A DNA stretch of 64,000 bases. It comes from Metallyticus violacea. Its lineage: Eukaryota; Arthropoda; Insecta; Mantodea; Metallyticidae. Positions 36,435 to 48,219 of this stretch are shown here, in pieces. A program made the position numbers and the translations under genes. The notes below the pieces were generated by a model. It was not told where the DNA came from. It worked only from the letters and a program-made list of their open reading frames with translations, and did not search any database. Every line of letters starts with the position of its first letter. The first letter of the stretch is position 1. The stretch spans positions 25,532,001 through 25,596,000 of the forward strand of contig CM060834.1 of assembly GCA_030762175.1 (NCBI GenBank). Direction: 5' to 3'.

Positions 36435-38025
36435 GCAGTGACTGCGCGCCTTTACTTTGGAGTAGTAAAAGCAGGATACTTACTTTTTGACTTACTCTCG
36501 TATATATTTCTGATTTTTTTTATATTTCTGTATGCTATGGTTCCTAATTCCGAACTTGCATTGTACCATGCGCTAATCTCTGAATAAGACATAGGGGAAA
36601 GAAATGGGGCGGAAGCATCACCGGTGATAGACAATGTTATGGACGAACAATAAGCATATTAATACTTTTTTCGGTGGTAATCGCACTCTACTGGAAGCAA
36701 GAGCAGTGACTTAGGGGCGGAAGGTGACTGGATGGGGGTTCGAAACCTGGAATAGCTTATATTCGTAATTTTGTAATATATTTTTGAGGAAGTCTTATTA
36801 ATTAGTGTTGATAACTAATTTTATGACTTCAAAACTGATACAACTCTATTACAGTTACAATATAGCTTACGTATTATTATTCCCAAGCGACCGTTATACA
36901 TTGTAGAGCAAGGCGACTTGTAACGCTTTTGCACCAGCCGCACTTTAGAGTTTAAAGCATCCGCCACATTGACAGAAGGGCAGGCGGACGTAAAGATGAG
37001 ATGGCTTTACAAAATCTGAATTGCTTTATAATGCAGCCTGTCGTGATGATGCCGGTCATTAATATTAATGACCCGATTAACATTTGGTGGTGTGCATGCA
37101 TGGGCACAACCTGCAGTGTATTTATAGCTGAATGAATTGCTTGGCCAGGCGCCGGCCGGACAATAATCAAGGAAGCTGTGCTTCAGTGCACTCTGCCGAA
37201 AGTTTCGTGAACTTGGTCTTGTTTCTTAAAACGGCGAAAAAAATCTATATAACTTTGCTGAATAATCTCTAAAAATTAATTGTGTTGGTTTCTACAGCTT
37301 CTAAAAGCAGGCAACAAATGTGCATTGGTTTCTCCAACTATTTTTATTGCTCAATTTTTTAATTTAAACCCTTCTAACTTCTTATGTGTAAAAAGTGAAT
37401 AGGTATATACTTTATATGACGTGTTGTAGGAAGGTACAATATAACAAATGAAGGAACTGAACCATACCTACAATACGGCAACACTAATAAATCTTGTAAT
37501 GAACTGAAAGCAAAATAAGCTTGTGTATCGTTGTGTGAAAATATAAATTTTAGTTAATTTCTGTGTAAAAATATAATACAATCTTGTTAACGTAACGGAA
37601 TAAACTTACTAAAAACAATAAAGCGCTTTATTAAAACCAGTCCTCAAATGCACAAGGCTAAGAACGTCTGCATGACTTTAGTATGCGGCCCGCTAAACTG
37701 TCATGCTGAAGAAGTTGCCGATGCTTCACGGGGATCTGTACCAGTGTAGTTGCTTGCTTGCATCAATCATTCCCAATATCATCTCATATAGAAACTTAGC
37801 TAGTTGATATTTCCGCCATAAAAATAAACAATAAACAAAACTACTTAACATTATGACTAATATTAAGGTAAAACGGAACATTTTAGGTATCTTACATGCA
37901 TTCTTTAATCTACTCTTTCCAGTTCTCCTTAAGATGTAAATATGCCTTCAACTCAGATTTGTTTTCCTCGAGTGTTTTGCCCATGGGCAAGCGCGCAGGT
38001 CGTTAGCCGGTTAGGTGATTAGCAG
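36435..38025. other. intergenic, nothing recognised
   Basis: Frames at 36452-36634 and 36952-37170 (minus) show no domain. Confidence 0.4.
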
Positions 38026-38029
38026 TAGC

Positions 38030-38505
38030 GTAAAACAATAAAACAAACCAATTTAAGATGCCCATTACTCGCAAAATTATAAAATGAGCTGTTGAAATTG
38101 TCGCCTCATTCTTCACACATTTTTGCCATCGCTTTAGATAATTGTAGTTCATTTTGAGAAATCCGGACAATTTCCCGATGAATATTTTCTTTTGAGTTCC
38201 TGCATGGTATGCGGGTTCGTCTTGTACACACATTTTTAATTTACCCGAGAGATTAGCAGGCTGTTCAAGTTAGTAGTCTATGGCACAGATCCACTTCAAA
38301 TTTCCACTTGTGCAAGACGACGTAGAGATTTTCCAGGGGAATTTTCTAAATGATTATGCATGTCATGTAATCTTCGGCGAGATTATGGACGTTTCATGAT
38401 CTGGAGCGTCTACACTCAGGAATCTCGCTTGAAACAGTGTTCGAACTTCACGAGCTGACTGAGTTAACACACATGAATCGTACATAAAGACATGCTGTGC
38501 CTTTG
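38030..38505 (-). pseudogene. internally deleted DUF4817-type DNA transposon
   Basis: Minus strand from 38505: MPRVFTKAQHVFMYDSCVLT then QSAREVRTLFQARFL, resembling the N-terminal (S/T)xAQRVFxVExYxxxxSxxxVxxxF block of insect DNA transposases. It is then joined to FLKMNYNYLKRWQKCVKNEA, resembling the C-terminal tail ending in a Cys-Val block. The middle, with the catalytic residues, is missing. Confidence 0.5.
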
Positions 38506-38509
38506 TAAA

Positions 38510-39005
38510 CACTCGAGGCATTATATACTTATGTATACTGGCGAATTAAGCAACACACATACACCCGGGAACAGCTGCGCTACGACTATAAGAGTCGGCA
38601 AGATCAACAGGCTTCCTATCCCCTACACGGCGAGGCAAACAAGTGGGGGCTCGCTCAGAGGAAAAATCTCGCGCCGTAAGGGAAACCATCACTGATCGCA
38701 CTGTAAAAATATAACATAACTCTATGGGAGGAAATGGGAAAAAGATATTCACCGAATATCTGTGAAGAACAGAAGAGTGGAAGTCGGAAGACTTAACGAC
38801 ACCGGACCTAGGCAAAGACGACGTGAAACCCAGGACCGTGGCAAGACCTAGAATCACTTGGTCCGATGCTTTCAAACTCTCTTGCTAAATGTAATAATAC
38901 ACTTCAATTCCTTGAGCTCTTCCAGAATCTGAATGCTGACGTCAGCAGTTATTCATACAATCCAAACTATATCATGTGGTGCGGGTAAATCTCAATTTAC
39001 GAACT
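38510..39005. other. FAM20 intron side, GC-richer segment
   Basis: Directly downstream of the 39009 donor on the minus strand. A 109-codon minus-strand frame (38546-38875) has no FAM20 similarity and no known domain, so the next FAM20 exon is not here. Confidence 0.4.
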
Positions 39006-39008
39006 TAC

Positions 39009-39282
39009 CTTAGAAGTGTGGTTAAAGTAGACTGTCTCAGGAGGCAGCATTGCATAACTGGAGCCAGGATGGATAGTTCATCGTGGAAAGGTTTGCCGAA
39101 TCCCCGGCCATGGTCCAAGTGCAGTGGGAAAGTGTCGTTCCCGAATAAACGGAACGTCTCATAATGATGGCGGTCCATGTTACCCATGAGGAAGTCGAGG
39201 ACGGCCATATCCATGAGGTCTAAGAGGCGGCGACCGCTGTCATAAGGTGGAATATCCCTCACCAGGGAACAGTACTCTGAGT
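39009..39282 (-). CDS. FAM20C-like kinase, next internal exon carrying the catalytic motifs
   Basis: This is the next exon of the same gene, about 91 residues. It runs [84 protein letters not shown] holds the catalytic-loop Asp. The [11 protein letters not shown]sp is the metal-binding DFG-like residue, equivalent to Asp478 of human FAM20C, so the exon looks catalytically competent. Vertebrate FAM20C has DNGRGFGK where this has DHGRGFGK. The acceptor is TCATTGCAG before 39282. The donor is CTAAG/GTAAGT after 39009. The one-base overhang of the upstream exon (g) joins ac here to make Asp, restoring WEQ-D-SEYC as in homologues. This phase match confirms the two exons are consecutive. The 3' coding exons, which should carry the final helices ending in an LDRRL-like motif, were not located. 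Confidence 0.94.
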
Positions 39283-39539
39283 CTGCAATGACAAAGAACA
39301 GCGTTCTCAATCATAAAGCCCTGTGCCTTGAACCAGTCATATAAAACACAAGGCTAATTATTATGACTAGGCATTGTAATTTCTAAGTAATAAAACAAGA
39401 ATGGAGCGGAACAGGTGGGAGAGATACAAAAGTTCACGAGCTGCAAAACATCCTCTGCACTTACCCCTGTCACTTATCAGTTCTTATTTACCTGCAGGAC
39501 CCTGAGTTGTGTTAGAACTTCGTTTATATTGACCTAGAA

Positions 39540-40287
39540 CAGAGCCCTCGTTTGGACGCATGGCCGGCTTAAAGGGGATTTGCTTGGCACCGGGAAGTAC
39601 GCTGTTTGCCGGCGGAGGCGGATATTCATAGCCCCTTAAATTCAAGCGCATAGATTTCTACAGTACACCAAAACCAATTTTTTGATCATACAATGGCATT
39701 TCGTGTACAAAATTGGGGTTTTCTGCTTTCCAATATGTACTGTTTTGTGTCGCTACATGTTCATGCAAGTTAAACCATGCATCATCCGTAAAATAAATAA
39801 ATAAAATAAAACGCGGGCCAATAGAGCGAAATCCAGCACCATATTGTAGAAACTTACGTACTCACATTATCGCGTGTTTGCAATTCCTGTACTACAGTTA
39901 TATTAGAGTGTTTTAATTTTAAAAGTTAAGCGGCATTTCAAGTCGAGGTTTGCAAAAGCCATGATTCCTGTGCAAGCTTTCTCAGAGAATTCTTTGGACT
40001 TAGTTTTATCCGATGTCGAGTTTTTCCTCTGTAAGAACACGGTGTTTTACTTTCGGTTTTTTTTTTAAATCTACATAGAGATTCCGTGTGCTGTAAACGG
40101 ACTTTTTGGCATTATAGCAGCATTAACACATTATAACACTAAAACACGTGGTTTCACCACATTTCAACTTCTGTACAGCATAGCGTCAATACATGGAGAG
40201 GCGGGAAAGTGGAGCGAAGGACAGAACTGGTTAGAAACAGGACAGGCAAATCATCGTTAAGCCGGCCACGAGTCCAAATGAAGGCTG
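39540..40287. mobile_element. TIR-bounded segment, possibly hAT-type ends
   Basis: The left end CAGAGCCCTCGTTTGGACGC plus ATGGCCGGCTTAA is the approximate reverse complement of TTAAGCCGGCCACGAGTCC plus AAATGAAGGCTG at the right end (40257-40287). Both ends read CAG-GCC inward, as in hAT elements. No 8-bp target duplication was found. Confidence 0.5.
39575..40110 (-). pseudogene. DUF4817-type transposase relic inside the TIR segment
   Basis: Minus strand: LTEEKLDIG, VQRIL and SLHRNHGFCKPRL in shifting frames, then FTDDAWFNLHEHVATQNSTY and WKAENPNFVHEMPLYDQKIG, the first-Asp block of DUF4817-type insect transposases. There are multiple frameshifts, and the C-terminal half is absent. It lies 290 bp or more inside the long FAM20 intron. 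Confidence 0.8.
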
Positions 40288-40599
40288 CATAGTTGGAATA
40301 TACTTAACTTTACGTTAAATGCTATATAATCTTGATGCCTAATTGTGACTCATATAAGGTGTTCTGTGCTTCGGTTTGTAAATAGGCATTTAATACATTA
40401 TTTATAGCTTTATTTTTGTATACTCGTACAAACGGATTACACAAATGACGCTAAGACTTCTGTGTAGCGTCGTAGTTTAATTATGCAGAGTTTTGAGTTT
40501 TCTCTGGTAGGTGGCAAGAAAGCAGACTAATACGATCTCAAGGAGCAGTGTGTTGTTTACATGTGTAGAAGCATGTTGAGCTTATACGTTCACAATAAG

Positions 40600-41000
40600 A
40601 ATAAGGAATCATCCAAACGGACCCAGCGAGCAATATTTCAATGTCTGAAGGTAGAGAGTGTTTGTGGAGCCGAAATTTATCGTCGTATGAGCAATGTGTA
40701 TGGGAATGCTTGTCTGTAACCAGCACAGTGCTCAGATGGTATTGTGAATTTCGTGATGGAGACGTGCTTACTGAGGACATGCATAGACCTGGTCAAGCTC
40801 ACTTAACCATCACTGGAATCACCACCCGAGAAATTTTAAAAATATTGCCAAATAGCAAGTTAACTAACTGTTCACACTATTCTCCATCGACGGTTGGGAT
40901 ACCACAAGGTTTGCGCGCAGTGAGTCCCCAAGCATCTTTCTGAGCAGCACAAGGCTAGGCTAATGTGCGCTTCCAAGCAGAGAGGGGTCCTTTGAAGATT
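40600..41000 (+). pseudogene. mariner transposase relic, N-terminal half
   Basis: Plus-strand frames: KVESVCGAEIYRRMSNVYGN; STVLRWYCEFRDGDVLTEDM; ITTREILKILPNSKLTN; VHTILHRRLGYHKVCAQ, a stop, then VPKHLSEQHKARLMCAS. These cover the HTH_48 domain, the second HTH and the YHKxCARWVPKxLxxxHKxxR linker. Catalytic Asp blocks are absent. At least three frame changes are needed. Confidence 0.85.
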
Positions 41001-41414
41001 GGTTCTGCAATCTTCTTATATTCTTCGCTCACGGTATCCATAAACTGCGCAGCTGTAGCACTTGCTTGAACTGACCAGGTGATTATGTGCACCGGATATG
41101 TCACCGTTACTTCCTGCATGTTTATATACTCCAAACAATAAATCATTACAGGAAAAAGAGCCTCACTCTCATTTGGGCAAACCATACACGTTCTTTCTAT
41201 AATATACACGTTTTGATAACCTGCTACTCCACGTAGTCGTAAGCACATGTCACACCTTGAAACCAGTTTAAGAATTTCCTTTTAAAAAGTGACCACCTGC
41301 CTGATTTAACTCATTTATTCATTAAACACATTTTATGCGAATTTTGACAACTTTCGTACATTTGTCTTATTTTCCTAAAGCAAGTGTTTGTATTGCTTTA
41401 ACCAATAAGACCTA

Positions 41415-41688
41415 CCTAGACACAGTTGGTCTAATACATCCTCTGGGCGGGAGGTCTGGGGTTCGATTCCCACCAGGGCTGTCCTCCCTGACTGAGGCTT
41501 TTTCCAGGTTTTTCTCAGTCCTCATAAATGACGAATGCCGGGGAGATATCCTAAACTTAAGCATGGAACGTTCCCTTTTTTTTAAAAAAAATACTCCTTC
41601 CCAATTTATCATTTCATTTCGAGTATCATCAGTGTCCATCACCTGTAATACACCAGAAGTAAAAACAGGCGTTAAACACTGTTAAAAT
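41415..41688 (+). mobile_element. SINE family A
   Basis: GGAGGTCTGGGGTTCGATTC (B box), GGTTTTTCTCAGTCCTCATA, GGGGAGATATCCTAAACTTA, and 3' end ACAGGCGTTAAACACTGTTA. It lies in the FAM20 intron, antisense to the gene. Confidence 0.9.
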
Positions 41689-41689
41689 A

Positions 41690-42340
41690 TCCTCGAAGTT
41701 TTACAATATATCTACATACAATCCAATAAAGCTATCATGGCAAAGCAAGCACCAACAGACATGGCAATTGCCTAAGTTTTTAATTATTTCAATGTTCAAT
41801 GGGGGCGTTTTAAGGCTACGATGGTAGTAGCATTGAAGCACACGTCTACTGCAAATAGGAGAGCGGTTGAGTTCCTCTTGAACAATGTTTTATTGCATCT
41901 AATTTAATTATCAGTTGCTTTATAGATAGTCACATTTCATAATTTTGAAATGCAAACTTTTATAACATTACAGAGTCATTTATTTAGTAAAAATTAGATT
42001 TTCTATTAATTTCGAGTGAGCACACCCTACACTTTGCCACTGATTATATTTACTATGCATAATGTTACAGAAACTTGTAAAAAAAAATAAATTATACTAT
42101 CACAATGCAGACATTTACGATAACGTAAAGAATAATAATTAAAAAGTTTTAATACAGTTTAATTGTATAATGCGTTCGGAGTAAATTTCCACCTAAAATA
42201 GCTAACTTTGGTAGCATTGAGCTGTAAGATATTTAATATAACATACATTTAATATGGAAGATTAAAATATATATATATATATAATATAAAAGAAAAAGAC
42301 AAGTAAAGTAACGCTATTAACAATGTAACAAATTAACTAA
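41690..42340. other. intronic, AT-rich
   Basis: No recognised feature except a short TA run near 42265-42283. Confidence 0.45.
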
Positions 42341-42342
42341 TT

Positions 42343-42524
42343 ATAATAGTAGAAAAGGATAAAACACTAAGAAAAAGTCACACTTGAGATCGCTATATTT
42401 CGAACTCGTGGAGTCCTTCTATGGCAAGACGACAAGTGACCACTGCAAGTGACAAGTGACTCCACGAGTTCGAAATATAGCGATCTCAAGTTTGACCTTT
42501 TCTTAATATTTTATCCTTTTCTAC

Positions 42525-42530
<6 letters not shown>
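42343..42530. repeat. foldback element, 73-bp inverted repeat
   Basis: Arms 42343-42415 and 42458-42530 are reverse complements with about four mismatches and a 42-base spacer containing GACAAGTGAC-type direct repeats. The inner arm reads GATCGCTATATTTCGAACTC then GTGGAGTC. TA runs flank both outer sides. Confidence 0.93.
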
Positions 42531-42555
<25 letters not shown>

Positions 42556-42559
42556 ATGA

Positions 42560-43855
42560 ACTTTTGCATTCTTCACATGTATTAAAATTTCAGAATATTC
42601 CATTCAGAATTCAAACAAGATTTTGTACTTGCCCTCAATAGATTTTAGCCCAACTAGATATATACAGATCATAAGTAAAGACCTTTACTGTAATGCAATT
42701 ATTTGTATGTCACTAAGTGCAAAAAAAATGTTTTCCAAAAAAATTAGCCTGTAGATTTGATTCCCTGATCAAAAGCATAAAAAATTATGTATTATTTCTG
42801 TTGTTGTCTTATAATTCCACCGAGCTTTTTTTTAATCACTGGAGCCCTGCTGTAAAAGCATAAATAGAAAATTCCTGACATTTCCCAGTGTATAAAGCGA
42901 TATGGATTTTCATTAACGTAAAGTCGTTCTTTTCATGCACAAAATACCTTTGAATATAAAAATACATTTCAAAGGAATTATGTATTTAAGTATCTGCTGT
43001 TACAAATGTATACCACATTCATACACATTTTTTTCCGGAGAGACAGTAGAATTTTGTTCCCCAGCTCTTCCTTTTAATTTATTATTGCGAATTAGTGGTG
43101 ACATCGAAAAGGTACGGAGGTGTTAATATCAAAGCATGTCTTTGAATAATGTGGATGTTAAAAATCTAACCCTATTATCTCAATAACAGAAGGAGGAAAT
43201 GCAATTAAGAGCTAATTTGAAAAAGAACTAGGGTATGGCTTGAAAAAAAAAGTTAATGGAAACTGAAAGAGTAGGCAAATCAAGGCCCGCTTTAAAAGAA
43301 AATACTCGTTAATGTTTCATAAGCAGATAAACGTGAAATATATTCAGGAAAAATATATATGCTACACTGAACAGAATGCAAGCACTTCAATTTTTCATAG
43401 TTGGAATGGAATGCAAAGGAAGGTAACGCAGTCTGGTGCAATATGAGCCGAGGAAGTTCCTACACACTGCCAAACGAAGATGAAAGTGCTCTGTGGACAT
43501 TCTCAGAAAAGAGAAGTACATCTAAACAGAATTACAAAGGGTTTCATATTTTTGTACAAAGCTATGAGTTCAAGTAATTCAATAACGGCATCCGAGAGAC
43601 GTAAGAAACGTCGGCGATGCCTCGAAAGATGGATAACTGGCAACGAAGGTTCCAGGACTATTGCTTTCCTGCCTCGCCAGCTGTCAAACATTCGTTACTA
43701 CCCATTGGCTTGAAACTTTTACAACTTACCAAACTACTCGTATTGACCTTGAACACTTGTACATTCTTGCATTGGCTGATGTCACTTTGAAACCATTTCT
43801 GACCGAGCTTCTTCAGATAGGTTGTTTAAGGACACTTAAAAGGGGCAAGATTTAA
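42560..43855. other. intronic, nothing recognised
   Basis: Overlapping open frames at 43480-43713 (plus), 43503-43691 (minus) and 43661-43855 (plus) show no domain. Confidence 0.4.
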
Positions 43856-43859
43856 AAGA

Positions 43860-44850
43860 TTTTTCAACACAGTCACCTTGAAAATTAATACATTTCGTCC
43901 AACGACTTTCTAACTATTTAATACAGTCAGTAAAATAAGATCTCTCCAAATGTGAAAAATAAGCCCCTGTTTCAACCTCATCATTTGATGTGGATCTTTG
44001 TCCACAGGTTTTTCAGGTTTGAGAACAAAATGTAATCGCTATGAACCACATCTGGCAAATACGGCGGATTTAAAAGGACTTGGAACCGAAGGTCATGCAA
44101 TTTTGCGGCAACAATCCCAGACGTGTGCAAAGGCGCATTATCGTGATGAAATGGAAGTTTCTTTTTTGCAAGGCTGAACTTTTAGCTTGAATAGCATCCT
44201 TCAGTAGGTCCAGTAGTGAAGCGTAATACTCCCCGGTGATGGTTCTGCCCTTCTGCAGATAGTCTGCGAGCACCACACCATGAGAATCCTATAAAATCGT
44301 AGCCATGACTTTTCCTGCAGATGAAATCGTTTTACTTACTTTGGTGCACTTTCACCTGTTGCTCCTGCTCCGTCTCTGGCATATAGTAACGAATCTGCTT
44401 CATTTACTGTTATGAAAAGTCTGAGAAATTCACTGGAATTGTGTTTAAGTAAATCTAAACGCTGTTGCAAAATGTTCATTCAAAGGCGTTTTTGGTATAT
44501 TGTTTAACTACGCAGCATCCGTCAAACTGAAAGTTCTCATACCCAAAAATGTAGTGGAAACGGCTATTGAGATCTTTGCCATGTCAGCCAACTAACGTAC
44601 TTTCAATCGGAGACCATTCATTATGGCATTGTGAATTTTGTCACAATCTCGTCGGGGACACCCTAAAAGCTCACCATCTTGAAGAATGTACGACCAATAT
44701 TACATTCAGTAGCCCACTTTTTAACCGTCGAAAACCAAGGGATGTGGAATCGGCCTTCCTTAGAATTTCTGTTAGGGTAAATTGTTCAAAACCAAAATAA
44801 TTTATCACAGCTCGTATTACAGTTGTATCCATTTTTTGTAAATGTTAACA
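43860..44850 (-). pseudogene. mariner element with near complete but broken transposase
   Basis: Minus strand: MDTTVIRAVINYFGFEQFTL near 44830; decayed middle; DSHGVVLADYLQKGRTITGE then YYASLLDLLKDAIQAK; HHDNAPLHTSGIVAAKLHDL (second catalytic Asp block, in shifted frame); TGAYFSHLERSYFTDCIK; LESRWTKCINFQGDCVEKSF (C-terminal tail). This is the order of mariner DD34D transposases. Several stops and frameshifts inactivate it. It sits in the FAM20 intron in the gene's own orientation. Confidence 0.9.
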
Positions 44851-45164
44851 CTAGTTTGTTTACACGATTGTCACAAACAAGTGACTACACTTAGGCGTCT
44901 GAAACTTTACAGCGCGTTATCTAAAGGATGATACTTTACAACTATCATAGTAATTTGACCTTCTTCACGACATCTCTGAGTCAAGCCGAGAACTTTTAGA
45001 ACACCCAATGGTCTCTTCGTGAGTTGAAAATTGGCATTCAGGAAGCTTTTGTATGCAGAAGAAGACAGCCATTTGGGGAAATTGTGGGGAATAAGGGATA
45101 TGCAGAAGCAATTTTCGAAGGAATGTAAGCTATTGCGGCTGTACCCATATTATACTTTTTAATA

Positions 45165-46549
45165 ATCTATTCAAATCAGCATCGATCGTACCTACTAGGA
45201 ACCTGTAATTAAAACAAATAAAATACAATTTATCTGTAATATGAATATATATGTCCTTTCTCGTTCCAGCTGTCGAAATTGTTTTTATTGACGAAACTCG
45301 GCATATAACTATCAATTAACAAACGATTGGTCGAATTCGTTAACCAGTAAAATTGGAACATTGGGTGTGGGGGGTTAATCTAAAGCCAAAATTGAAAGCT
45401 CGCTCTAACGGCAACATTTTTTTCCCTCAACGAACCTGGGTAGACTTTTTTAAAATAAATTCATAAAAATAATTTTCAAAAATCATGGCAATCGGGCCAT
45501 TAAGAGTGGCAGTAGACCTGAAAAAAAAGTGGAGGTTGCAGCGAAATTTCAAATTCGCTTCTGCGTCCCATATTTTACTTTTTTTTAAAAAAAAAAATCT
45601 CAGTTTATGGCATTGAAATAAAATACGAAAATTAGATTCCGAAAATCAATGACATCAGAATATTATTAGAGGGGAGGGTTTACACAAAATTTAAAAATCA
45701 CTCTAGCTGCATTAATATTTGTTTTTTTCAACGAAAGTACGTACATAGCATTTAAATAAAAAAAATATAGTTACTGAAAATTTGAGAATAGGAACCCTTA
45801 GAAATGGTTAAACCCAAAACTTAAAACTTGGTCTACCGGTACCAATATTTCTTTCTTCAAAACAAAATTCGGTATATACCATTTACATAAAATAAGAAAA
45901 ATATTTCCGGAAATTGGACCATTAGGAACAAGGGTATCCTTGAAAACCGAAATTTAAAAATGGCTCGAGTTAAATTTTTCTCTTTTGTTTTAAAATAAAA
46001 GGACAAATTAATTCAGTATATAAACTGCATTTATAATGATTAATGTTTTATATTTAACAAAAGTATCGTTGTGAAGAGCAAATGTGAAATACTAATCTAA
46101 TATGTGCTTGAAAATTATATTTATACGTAATAACCTTCAGAAAACGTTTATGTTACATGTTTTTTATCACAATAACATTTAAATTAAATTTCATAGTCAA
46201 TGAAAATCGATGAAACTTTCCATTGTTTTTAATATTTTTTGTACATTGTAATTGCATCTGAATAGTTTAGATGTTTTTGTTTTATTGAACATATGAACAA
46301 CATCTTAAATATATCTTAAATATACGATGTAACTCGAAAATTTTTGTTATTTCTCTCTATTTTAGTGAATGTAAAGATGACACCAAGGGCTCAGGTCATA
46401 AACAAGGTTACATTTAAAAATGTTTAAAAATACCCACACAGTATAGTTTTGTCTATCAGTGGTCACACATTTCATTTAATAAATTAATTTCTGTGATTTA
46501 TTCTCGATGATGATGATAATAGTAATAATAATAATAATAATAAAAAAAA

Positions 46550-46586
<37 letters not shown>

Positions 46587-46770
46587 AAACTGCGGTTTCT
46601 CTTTTGTAATATATGTTGCAAGACTTCTAATTTGTTCCCCTTATACCACACAGTAATGCCATAAATTATTACATTTCATTAATTAACAAGATGTAATTTG
46701 AATTTTATATTCATTGTTATTAAAAGTTATTCAATTTAATGAGAAATTCACTTAGTTTACGCAGTTCCTG
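45165..46770 (+). mobile_element. array-bearing non-autonomous element, copy 2, interrupted
   Basis: The left flank TATTCAAATCAGCATCGATC then CCTACTAGGAACC matches 10680-10720. Degenerate tandem units (near 45403, 45556, 45703, 45828 and 45962) match the array of copy 1. The right end GAGAAATTCACTTAGTTTAC and hairpin ACGCAG-TTC-CTGCGT lies at 46739-46775. About 750 bp (46000-46730), including (AAT)n at about 46520-46580, separates array and right end. Confidence 0.6.
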
Positions 46771-46779
46771 CGTAACGAA

Positions 46780-48215
46780 TTAGTACCTGATTGAATTATA
46801 CAAATGAATAAACAAACATCAAGTCATAAGTGCGCTGTCACGCACTAACAAATACTCACTGTCTACTCACTCCGACATACAGTGCCACCAATGCCACAGG
46901 TTCGAAGCTGCAAGCTGAATCTACCCATAATCAGTGTGCTGGCTTATTTGTGTTGAAATGAAATGTTTCCTTGTTTGAACTAGTGCACTGTCTGTCACGT
47001 AGAAACCTACAATAATACGGCCGAAGGCTCAGCCTGCCTTGCGCAAGTGCTGTAGTGACTTTCTATGTCTGTCAGGGAGAGGTAAATGGAATCTTAATGC
47101 AGTATTCGTTAACAGTGCAGGCTAACCTTGGTCGGAGCCCATATGACTGCCCTCTTCTGGCAGTTTATAGAACCTAAAGCCCAACAGAAGTACCAGGATG
47201 CAGACGATATCAATTTAAAATACATTAAATAACTATATTAGTTTTATTTTGGTAAAATGTGTAATTCGTTTATTTTAATAATAAACAGAATATTTACTAT
47301 GACTAAATTTTTTAAGTCATTCTTAAACTCCGACCGCAAACTAAGATAAACTGATAAATCTTTATCTCTTTAACTAAATCTATAACTCTTTATTCCCTTC
47401 ATTTCTACGTACTGTTAACTGTACTCCAACGGCGCGATATGTTAAAAAACTTACACAGAAACATCAAAAATTCATTTCGAGAATCCTAGCAGTGATTTAA
47501 TAATCACTGATATTGTTAAATATTGTGGCATATGGGAGGTTGGAGAAATGTATTGTACCATTAAGTTCGTTAAGAAGTAGAAGTGAAGTTCGAAAGATTA
47601 CGCAAAGGAAATTAGGGTCTGCACATGTGCAACATAGAGATAAGACACCGTTCTTTAACGGATGTTGAGAGTCGAGTGTGTGAGCTTGAGGAGAGAGGAC
47701 GAGTTCCCGACTGCTGCGAGGTAGCCATCTTGGTTGGCATCCATCATAAATGTAAGTAATGGTATTGTTCATGCATTTTCCTATATTTTAAATAGCGTTT
47801 GTGTGTTCAGTGCTTATCTAGTTCGACATTTTCCTATTTTGATTTCGTTTAGAATAATGATGAGTAGGGTTTCTTTAGCTTAATGTTGTAGCTACGTCCC
47901 TAATCCAATTCCTGTTCTTTAAATAAGTTACAGAATGATATTTAAGGCGAGTGGTTAGGCAGGGTGTGTGACAATATACCATGAAAATGGCTCTTTGTAA
48001 TGCCATACGACTTTTTTGTGTTAAAAATTATGTCATTGTGATTATCAACATACAATAGATTTTCCATTAATTTCGACATCCGTTGTCTCAGTTTACAGAC
48101 CACCATTTGCTATTGCTACTCCATTTGTAAATGATTAATTCGTAAACTTAAAATATTGTTTTTCATGTAAAGTAGGCAAGACTAAAATGTACCGAAAATT
48201 CAATGGCAAATCTTT
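46780..48215. other. intronic, nothing recognised
   Basis: No domain in the 91-codon minus frame at 47497-47772. CATAAATGTAAGTAATGG near 47747 resembles a 5' splice site on the plus strand, without supporting coding sequence. Confidence 0.4.
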
Positions 48216-48219
48216 GTGA

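Noticed and set aside
38546..38875. 109-codon minus-strand frame next to the FAM20 exon, as the next FAM20 exon
   Set aside because: No FAM20 C-terminal motifs, no acceptor in the required phase, and composition unlike the neighbouring exon.
40955..41248. 97-codon minus-strand frame as a gene
   Set aside because: Partly antisense to the decayed mariner at 40600-41000 and without any recognisable domain. Likely chance.
47690..47775. Possible 5' exon ending at a TAAGTA donor
   Set aside because: One splice-like site alone, with no promoter or coding homology, is not enough.
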